Shown here in pieces: positions 18,425-25,400 of a stretch of DNA of 64,000 nt (its first letter is position 1; each line of letters begins with the position of its first letter). This DNA comes from Microcystis wesenbergii NRERC-220 (GTDB lineage: Bacteria > Cyanobacteriota > Cyanobacteriia > Cyanobacteriales > Microcystaceae), in NCBI RefSeq assembly GCF_032027425.1, contig NZ_JAVSJA010000001.1, positions 3,237,501-3,301,500 on the forward strand, in the 5' to 3' direction. Below the pieces are notes generated by a model, which saw only the letters and a program-made list of their open reading frames with translations, had not been told where the DNA came from and searched no databases. The position numbers were made by a program, and so were the translations under genes.

Positions 18425-19357
18425 TTATCCTAATTTATCGTCATCTTCTTCTATCAGCATATCTAAAGTGGAAAGTTCGCTGGCGACCTCTCCTTGTTCT
18501 GCCGCCAGTAAATTGGCTGCTCGATAGGCTTCTGCCGCTTCTTTGGTAAATCCTTGACGAGTATAAAGATCCCCCCATAATTTTTGTTTTTTGGCTTCTA
18601 TGGGTTTTTTGTTCGGCAGATCGCGTAAAATCTCGGCTGCTTCATCGAGAGCATTGCTTGCAATTAAAGCCTCTATATAACCCATTTTGGCAACGACAGG
18701 AATTTTAGGATTTAATTGCTGAGCACCTTCAAAATTTTTGCGGGCGAGGTTATATTGTTTTTGTTTTAGGTAGATATTTCCTAGGGCTTGATAAGCACTC
18801 CAAGCTGTTGGATTCATCCTCAGTGCAGACTCGATTTCATCAATTGCTGCCTTTGTATTTCCTTGTTCTTGGTAAATCTGAGACATGAGCAAGCGCCCTG
18901 GAGTTAACTGAGGGTTAAAGACCAGTGCTTTTTGAACTTGCTCTTTAGCTTGAGGGTATTTCTTTTGCTTTAATAAAACCCTCCCCATCCCCAGATAACC
19001 AGCAGGGGTAGTAGGGTCGATATTAAGGGCATCTTTAAAAGCTTCAATGGCCGAGTCCAGTTCATTTTGCTTGTAGTAAACATTGCCAACGGCAAGAGCA
19101 GCTTTAGCCATCATTGGGTCAATTCTCCTCGCCGACCCGAAGTGGATCAAAGCTCCTTCATAATCTTTTTGTTTTAAACAGATGCTGCCTATACCAAGAT
19201 GAGCTTGCTTAGAGCCTGGGTCTTTTTCAAGGATTTCTTCAAAAGCCTCCCGAGCTTCATCATAGCGCTTTTCCTTCATTAGTTGAGACGCTGTTTTAAT
19301 TGATGGGCTTTTTTGAGTAGGCTTGGTAACTCGCTTGACTTGCGGCGTAAACGACAT
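18425..19357 (-). CDS. TPR-repeat protein
   Basis: About 310 residues from ATG 19357 (MSFTPQVKRV), preceded by GGAGGA; an in-frame ATG at 19378 is less likely. At least six consecutive tetratricopeptide repeats span about residues 25-260, with repeated signatures such as AHLGIGSICLKQKDYEGAL, AGYLGMGRVLLKQKKYPQA and AYQALGNIYLKQKQYNLA. TPR solenoids mediate protein-protein contacts. The acidic C-terminus (IEEDDDKLG) is unstructured-looking. It heads the minus-strand group (TPR, coiled-coil, Rieske) divergent from the megasynthase operon, so it may help assemble that system; this is inference. Confidence 0.85.
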   Translation of the reverse strand: MSFTPQVKRVTKPTQKSPSIKTASQLMKEKRYDEAREAFEEILEKDPGSKQAHLGIGSICLKQKDYEGALIHFGSARRIDPMMAKAALAVGNVYYKQNELDSAIEAFKDALNIDPTTPAGYLGMGRVLLKQKKYPQAKEQVQKALVFNPQLTPGRLLMSQIYQEQGNTKAAIDEIESALRMNPTAWSAYQALGNIYLKQKQYNLARKNFEGAQQLNPKIPVVAKMGYIEALIASNALDEAAEILRDLPNKKPIEAKKQKLWGDLYTRQGFTKEAAEAYRAANLLAAEQGEVASELSTLDMLIEEDDDKLG

Positions 19358-19562
19358 TGAAGGATTCCTCCACATCAAATATTTCCCTTCCGATTATACC
19401 GCTTCTTTTCCGAGTAATGCAATACCCAAGATTAACAAGGTCATCGCATCTTAACAATTATTAACAAAATGAACTTTATGTGATGTAAGTTGCCTACCCA
19501 GAATTCAGGCATATTTGAGGAGAATTTGCCATCTCAGTTGTTAAGCAACAATCGACTAAATA

Positions 19563-19587
19563 GGTTAGGCTTAGGGTAAGCCTAACC
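19563..19587. promoter_or_regulatory. Perfect 11-bp inverted repeat (candidate operator) upstream of the left-arm operon
   Basis: GGTTAGGCTTA, a GGG loop, then the exact reverse complement. It sits eight bases upstream of the TTGACA at 19596, in the space between the divergent TPR and sulfatase-like genes. The position suits a regulator site or an attenuating hairpin; the binding factor is unknown. Confidence 0.55.
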
Positions 19588-19595
19588 GTTATCTC

Positions 19596-19624
19596 TTGAC
19601 ATTGCGGGATTTTTTAACTACATT
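19596..19624 (+). promoter_or_regulatory. Sigma70-type promoter for the left-arm biosynthetic operon
   Basis: TTGACA (19596-19601), 17-bp spacer, TACATT (19619-19624). The first gene starts at 19654, giving a short leader. This is one of the two best promoter matches in the window. Confidence 0.65.
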
Positions 19625-19653
19625 GGTGGGGAACATTTTGTATATAGATACAC

Positions 19654-20493
19654 ATGATTAACCATCTCATGTATATTGTTATGGATAGCTGCCGTCATGA
19701 CAGCTACTCTGCGGCATCAACTCCCAATATGGATCGGCTGGGTAAGGCTGAACGCCGGTATAGCTATGCTTCTTGGACATCCCCTTCCCACTATGCTATG
19801 TTGATGGGCATGGTTCCTCACAAAAGTCCTCGGGGCGTGTTTGCCTCTGAAGTTTATAAACAAGAATTTGCTAAATGGGTAGATCGTTTAGGAATCCCAG
19901 ACTTGTCCTTTAAAACCTTTATTCCCCAACTCTCCTTACCGAAAGTCTTAAAAAACCAAGGTTATAAAACTATTGGCCGAGTTTCTCTACCTGTTCTCAA
20001 CCAATTTACGAGTATTAATAAGTACTTTGATGACTATCGACTAATGCCCACTCACAATGAATTTGCCAAAATGGTTGAGGAAGTAGAATTTCCCGACGAA
20101 CAACCTCAGTTTTACTTTTTTAACTTAGGAGAAACCCACTATCCTTATATGCTGGAAGAGGATGAACTGCCCCATATATCTGGAGTGCATGGAGTTTTTA
20201 AGAGAATGGACGATCTGCTGCAAACTGAAACCGAGACAGAAAAAAAAGCCGAAAAGTCATTTTTCAATTCAGCAGAAATGGAGCAGCTACACAAACAGCA
20301 AATTCGTTGTGTTGAGTATGTCGATGGTTTGCTAGGTGAGCTATTTCGTAAATGTCCTGCTAACACTCACATTATTGTCACTGCAGATCATGGAGAGTTG
20401 TTTGGAGAAGACGGTTATTTCGGACACGGGCCTGTGATGCACGAAAAATGCTTTGAAGTTCCCTTCTTAGAAGGATTATGTCCCCAAATTTAA
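19654..20493 (+). CDS. Sulfatase-like hydrolase (alkaline phosphatase superfamily)
   Basis: 279 residues. Metal-binding features of the superfamily are seen at the N-terminus (YIVMDSCRHDSYSAASTPNM) and C-terminus (IIVTADHGELFGEDGYFGHG). The nucleophile region SWTSPSHYAMLMG aligns with the sulfatase CxPxR loop but lacks the Cys, so it is not a canonical formylglycine sulfatase; Ser or Thr could serve. It is shorter than most sulfatases (around 450-500) because the C-terminal domain is missing. First gene of the plus-strand operon, 27 bp before the methyltransferase. Probable action on a sulfate or phosphate ester of the pathway product is inferred. Confidence 0.75.
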   Translation: MINHLMYIVMDSCRHDSYSAASTPNMDRLGKAERRYSYASWTSPSHYAMLMGMVPHKSPRGVFASEVYKQEFAKWVDRLGIPDLSFKTFIPQLSLPKVLKNQGYKTIGRVSLPVLNQFTSINKYFDDYRLMPTHNEFAKMVEEVEFPDEQPQFYFFNLGETHYPYMLEEDELPHISGVHGVFKRMDDLLQTETETEKKAEKSFFNSAEMEQLHKQQIRCVEYVDGLLGELFRKCPANTHIIVTADHGELFGEDGYFGHGPVMHEKCFEVPFLEGLCPQI

Positions 20494-20520
20494 AATAAAA
20501 CCAAGACAAGGAATTGTTAT

Positions 20521-21405
20521 ATGCCAGTCATTACTTCTTATGAACCATTTTCCCTGCAACCCGAATACCTAGAAGCAAACCGAGAATTTCTACACAGTTT
20601 GCCCTTAGAAAATGTCAGCCAGGTTCTCGATCTTGCTTGCGGTACAGGAACTCTCAGTGAATTGCTCCTAGAAATCAAACCAGAGGTAGGGATTGTTGGC
20701 ATAGATATTTCGACAGAATCTCTCGAGATTGCGCGGGAATTATTTAAAGAAAAAAAGATGCTCGTTCAAGACCATGACGCGCTTAATTCAGCTTTAAAAT
20801 CCGGGCAAAGTGCTGTGCTTCTAAAAGTCGGTAGTGCTGATGATTTTGACTTAGAACCGGCAAGCATGGATCTCGTCCTGATGGGCAATGCCATCCATTT
20901 ACTTCCCGACAAAGAGAAATTAATCCAAAGTATCAGTCGAGTCTTGCGTCCTGGCGGAATTTTTGCCTTTAATTCTTGCTTTTTTATCGGCACCTATCCC
21001 GAGGGAACAGAATCGATCTATACTGAATGGATGAAAGAAGCCTTAGCTATCGTCTCCGAGAAACTGCTCCAATTGCAGCAAGCTGGTCAAGAAGGCATTC
21101 GCAGAAAGCGCGGTAAGGGGAATCGAGCTTTTGGCAATGAATGGTTCTCTCCACTTCAATGGCGGGATTTGCTCAATAGTCACCATTTAGAGATTATTCA
21201 GGATAAGCAGCGTACTGTCATGCTGACCCAGCGAAGTTTGGAAACCATTGGCGCCTATGCAGGGTTTGCTGAAGTCGCCTTAAGTGGCTATCCGGTAGAG
21301 ATAGCTAGTGAAGCTTTGCAAGAAGCGGCGGCAGTTACTTTAAACAATCTACAAATCAAAGAAATTCCCCGACTTTGGTTGGAGATAGTAGCCGTGAAAA
21401 ACTGA
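20521..21405 (+). CDS. Class I SAM-dependent methyltransferase
   Basis: 294 residues. Motif I is VLDLACGTGTLSELL (about residue 38), the acidic strand 2 end is GIVGIDISTESLEIA, and motif IV is DLVLMGNAIHLLPD, followed by ISRVLRPGGIFAFNS. This is a Rossmann-fold methyltransferase of the Methyltransf_11/25 type, using S-adenosylmethionine. The C-terminal third is helical and probably defines the substrate, which cannot be read from sequence. Second gene of the operon, with a GGAATT-type ribosome site; 58 bp before the CobW gene. Confidence 0.87.
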   Translation: MPVITSYEPFSLQPEYLEANREFLHSLPLENVSQVLDLACGTGTLSELLLEIKPEVGIVGIDISTESLEIARELFKEKKMLVQDHDALNSALKSGQSAVLLKVGSADDFDLEPASMDLVLMGNAIHLLPDKEKLIQSISRVLRPGGIFAFNSCFFIGTYPEGTESIYTEWMKEALAIVSEKLLQLQQAGQEGIRRKRGKGNRAFGNEWFSPLQWRDLLNSHHLEIIQDKQRTVMLTQRSLETIGAYAGFAEVALSGYPVEIASEALQEAAAVTLNNLQIKEIPRLWLEIVAVKN

Positions 21406-21463
21406 ACTTTCTAGAGGTGATTTTTGACTATTAATAACCTTAGATATTTATGAAAATTGGTTT

Positions 21464-22417
21464 ATGCTTAAAACACCTTGCAACGCAATCGCCGGCTTTT
21501 TAGGCAGTGGCAAAACTACACTTTTAAGAAATTCCCTAGAAAAAGTCTTTCAAGAGAAGCGCGTGGCGATTATCATGAATGAAATTGGCGACTTGGGAAT
21601 TGATGGTAAAGTAGTATCAGGATTTGAAAGTATAGATAAAGTAGTAGAATTGAACAGTGGTTGCGTCTGCTGTAGTGTTGACATCTTCTCTTTACACAAC
21701 GCCTTTCGGGAAATTCAAGAACAAATAAAGCCCGATTTAATAGTCATAGAAACCACTGGACTGGCAAATCCCTTTCCCCTGATCCAGCGCCTCCATTATC
21801 TCGATGTCATTCTCGATTCAGTAATCACCTTAGTAGATGCTTCAGAGTTTTTGCGGTTGGCAGCCGAAGAAGAAGTACTCAACGAGCAGGTAAGGGCGGC
21901 AGATTTTCTGATCTTGAATAAGACAGATTTAGTGACAGAACTAGAAATTGAGCGAGTCGAAAGCCATCTCCGTCAATTGAATCAAAGAGCCCCCTTATTT
22001 AAAACTACTCACAGCAATATCGATCCCAAATTATTGTTCGCCCTAGGAGCTAATCTTTACAGAAGGCAATCAAAGCTACTGGAAACTCAAGTAACCAAAT
22101 CTGCTCATGGTTTCCGCGACAGCCATCAAGATTTTTCCTCTTTTTCTTATCAGACAGAACGATTGGTGAACTTGGATAAATTCAAGCAATTTCTCGGAGA
22201 ACTTTCCCCAAAAGTTTACCGTGCCAAAGGAATTCTCAATTTAGATGATAGAGCAACATCCTGTCTGTTTAATTTTATTTGCGGTCGTTTTGATTTTCAG
22301 GTTGTGGCCCCCGATATCTGCGGAAAAATGCCAACGCAAGCGGTTTTTATCGGTCGCAACTTAGAACAAGAGCAAACAGCTATCATCCAGCAATTACAGG
22401 CTTGTCAAGATAGTTAA
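21464..22417 (+). CDS. CobW/P47K-family G3E GTPase (metallochaperone-like)
   Basis: 317 residues. Walker A is IAGFLGSGKTTLLRN, the CXCC metal-binding motif is in NSGCVCCSVDIFS, and the guanine-specificity motif is LILNKTDL. The C-terminal CobW_C domain (about 215-300) has SPKVYRAKGILNLDD. These GTPases deliver zinc or other metals to client enzymes. Its position between the methyltransferase and the megasynthase, 20 bp upstream, suggests a client inside the pathway such as the Rieske enzyme or the phosphatase-like hydrolases; this is inference. Confidence 0.9.
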   Translation: MLKTPCNAIAGFLGSGKTTLLRNSLEKVFQEKRVAIIMNEIGDLGIDGKVVSGFESIDKVVELNSGCVCCSVDIFSLHNAFREIQEQIKPDLIVIETTGLANPFPLIQRLHYLDVILDSVITLVDASEFLRLAAEEEVLNEQVRAADFLILNKTDLVTELEIERVESHLRQLNQRAPLFKTTHSNIDPKLLFALGANLYRRQSKLLETQVTKSAHGFRDSHQDFSSFSYQTERLVNLDKFKQFLGELSPKVYRAKGILNLDDRATSCLFNFICGRFDFQVVAPDICGKMPTQAVFIGRNLEQEQTAIIQQLQACQDS

Positions 22418-22440
22418 ATTAATCAAAATTAGAGGTTATG

Positions 22441-25400
22441 ATGGATAAATTCAACTGCTTTTCTCTGAGTCCCATTGAGCTAGAACACCCTGGTTTAGCC
22501 ATCGCCAGCATTCGGGCTGGGGGAATCGGGATACTCGATCGAGAATTTTGTCAACCAGAAAATCTAGAGCGAGCAATTAGTAATCTAGAGCAGGTTTTAG
22601 CTTTAAAAAATGCTCCTAGAGCAGCCGGACTGAGACTGAATTTAACACAGATCGAGCAGAGCAGCCAACTTTTGGCTAGATTGGAACTGGAATCTCACTG
22701 GTTGATTCTCAGTGGCTGGCAAGAGGCAACTGCTGAAACGCTCAGAGAGAAATTACAGCTTCTTTCTGGGGAAAATCGCCTAATTTTGCTGGAAATAACC
22801 GATGCCAATCAACTGCCTCTCTTAGCTTCTCTGTTTCCTTTCCTGGCTGGATTGGTAGCCAAAGGACAGGAAAGTGGCGGTTGGGTAGGGGAAGATCCCG
22901 CTTTCATCCTCACTCAGAAATTATTGAAAACCTCCTCCCTGCCCATCTATGTGCAAGGAGGAATCGGTATTCATACCGCGTCCGCCTGTCGGGCTGCCGG
23001 TGCGGCGGGCGTCGTCTTAGACGATCAATTATGGCTGATGCCCGAATCTCCTCTGCCTGGAGAATGGCAAGAATACTTACGTTACTTAAACGGGCAAGAA
23101 GCGAGCGCCATCGGCGAGAGGTTGGGGCGCGCTTGTCGTGTATTGTCCCGTCCCGGTTTTGCTGCCGTTGCCAAGTTGCAAGAAATGGCGGGACAGATAG
23201 AGATTCAAGAAGAAGCCTCAGTTTCTGGCCAGATCTGGCAGCAACGAGCCACCTCCCTGATTGGCTGGGAAAATCCTGCTACTCAAGCTTGGCCAATGGG
23301 ACAAGCGAGCGGGTTAGCGGCTGATTTCCGCAAGCGTTACCAGACCACGGGTAAATTTGTGCAAGCCCTGCTCAAGGGCAGTCAGGAACAGGTGCAGACA
23401 GCCCAGGAGCTAAAACCTCTACAAGCGGAAACTCCCTTGGCAGTTTCCCACGGCACCAAATATCCTATTGTCCAGGGGCCAATGACTAGAGTCAGCGATA
23501 CGGCAGAATTTGCCCATGCAGTTGCTCGCTCAGGCGGACTGCCCCTCTTGGCTTTGGCTCTGATGCGGGGAAAACAGGTCGGGGAACTGTTGCAGAAAAC
23601 CCAAGCCCTTCTCGGAGAGCTACCTTGGGGTATTGGCATCCTTGGCTTTGTTCCACAGGCAATTAGGGAAGAACAACTGCAAGAAGTCCAGAAAATTAAG
23701 CCGCCTTTTGCCTTGATTGCCGGGGGCAGGCCGGATCAGGCAGCGAGGTTGGAAGCCCAAGGAATTGCCACCTACCTCCATGTTCCCGTGCCAGCACTCC
23801 TGAAAATGTTCCTCGAACAGGGGGCGCGGCGGTTTATTTTTGAAGGGCGAGAATGCGGAGGACACGTGGGGCCACTGAGCAGTTTTGTCCTCTGGGAAAG
23901 CATGATCGCTACCCTGTTAGAGAAAGTACCAGCTGGAGCAGAGCAGCAAATTCACGCCATCTTCGCCGGTGGGATTCATGACGCTCTCTCGGCCGCTATG
24001 ATCAGTGCCATGGCCACTCCTTTGGCAGTAAGGGGCATGAAAATTGGCGTGTTAATGGGCAGTGCCTACCTCTTTACTGAGGAAGCAGTGGCTTGTGGAG
24101 CAATCCTGCCAGAGTTTCAAGCCCAAGCCCTCAGTTGCCAATCGACCATCAACTTAGAAACCGGACCGGGCCATGCCAGCCGTTGCGCTGTCACCCCATT
24201 TGCCCGCGAATTCTACGACACCCGCCGGCAAATGGCAGCCCGGGGCAGTTCTGCCGAAGAAATTAAGAACGTTTTGGAAGACCTGACTCTAGGACGGTTA
24301 CGGATAGCTACCAAAGGTTTGCGGCGCAATGAGACAGGCCAAATAGTCTCGGTCAACCAAGAGCAACAGGTTAGCGAAGGGATGTACATGATCGGTCAGG
24401 TGGCAACCATGCGCCATCAAGTGATCAGCGTCAGTAGCTTGCACCAAGAAGTAGCTGAAGGCAGCGGCCAACTCCTGACTTCTCTTTCCCCAGCAGGTGA
24501 AGAGAAAGTCCCCGCTCCAACCCGACCCTCAGATATTGCCATCGTTGGCATGGCGACCCTCGTTCCTAAAGCAGACGCACCGGAGACTTTTTGGAAAAAC
24601 ATCCTCTCCCGGGTAAAAGCTATTGGCGAAATTCCCGCTCACCGTTGGGACTGGCGTTTGTACTACGATGCTGACCCACAAACACGAGATAAGGTCTATT
24701 CCAAATGGGGTGGTTTCATCGATGAGGTTCCCTTCGATCCTCTGCGCTTTGGGATTCCTCCCGTATCTCTCAAGTCCATCGAACCACTACAGCTATTGAC
24801 TTTGGAGGCTGTGCGAAGAGCCTTAGAAGATGCGGGTTACGGGGGAGGAGATTTCGACCGAGAACGTACCTCAGTCATCTTGGGTGCGGGCGGAGGGATA
24901 GGAGATCTGGGCGGGCAGTATGCAGCGCGAGCAGAAGTGCCGAGGGTGGTTGAAAATCCCTCCCCACAGATCTGGGATCGTCTACCAGAATGGACGGAAG
25001 AAACTTTTCCAGGTTTACTGTTGAATGTGGCAGCTGGCAGGGTGGCCAACCGTTTTAACTGTGGAGGCTCTAACTTCACTGTTGATGCGGCCTGTGCTTC
25101 TTCCTTGGCTGCTATTGACCTAGCAGTGACAGAATTGGAAACGGGACGAAGCAATCTCTGTATTGCAGGGGGCATTGACACAGGGCAAAGCCCTTTTGCT
25201 TATTTTTGCTTTAGCAAGACCCATGCCCTCTCTGCCCAAGGTCAACCCCGCTCCTTCGATAAAGCTGCCGACGGGATTGTCATCAGCGAAGGTATTGCCA
25301 TCGTTGTTCTCAAGCGTCTGGCAGATGCGGAACGGGATGGAGACCGAATTTATGCAGTTATCAAAGCGGTCGCTGGTTCCAGCGACGGTAAGGCCTTGGG

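Noticed and set aside
19654-20493. Annotation as a true formylglycine sulfatase
   Set aside because: The CxPxR nucleophile Cys is missing and the C-terminal domain is absent.
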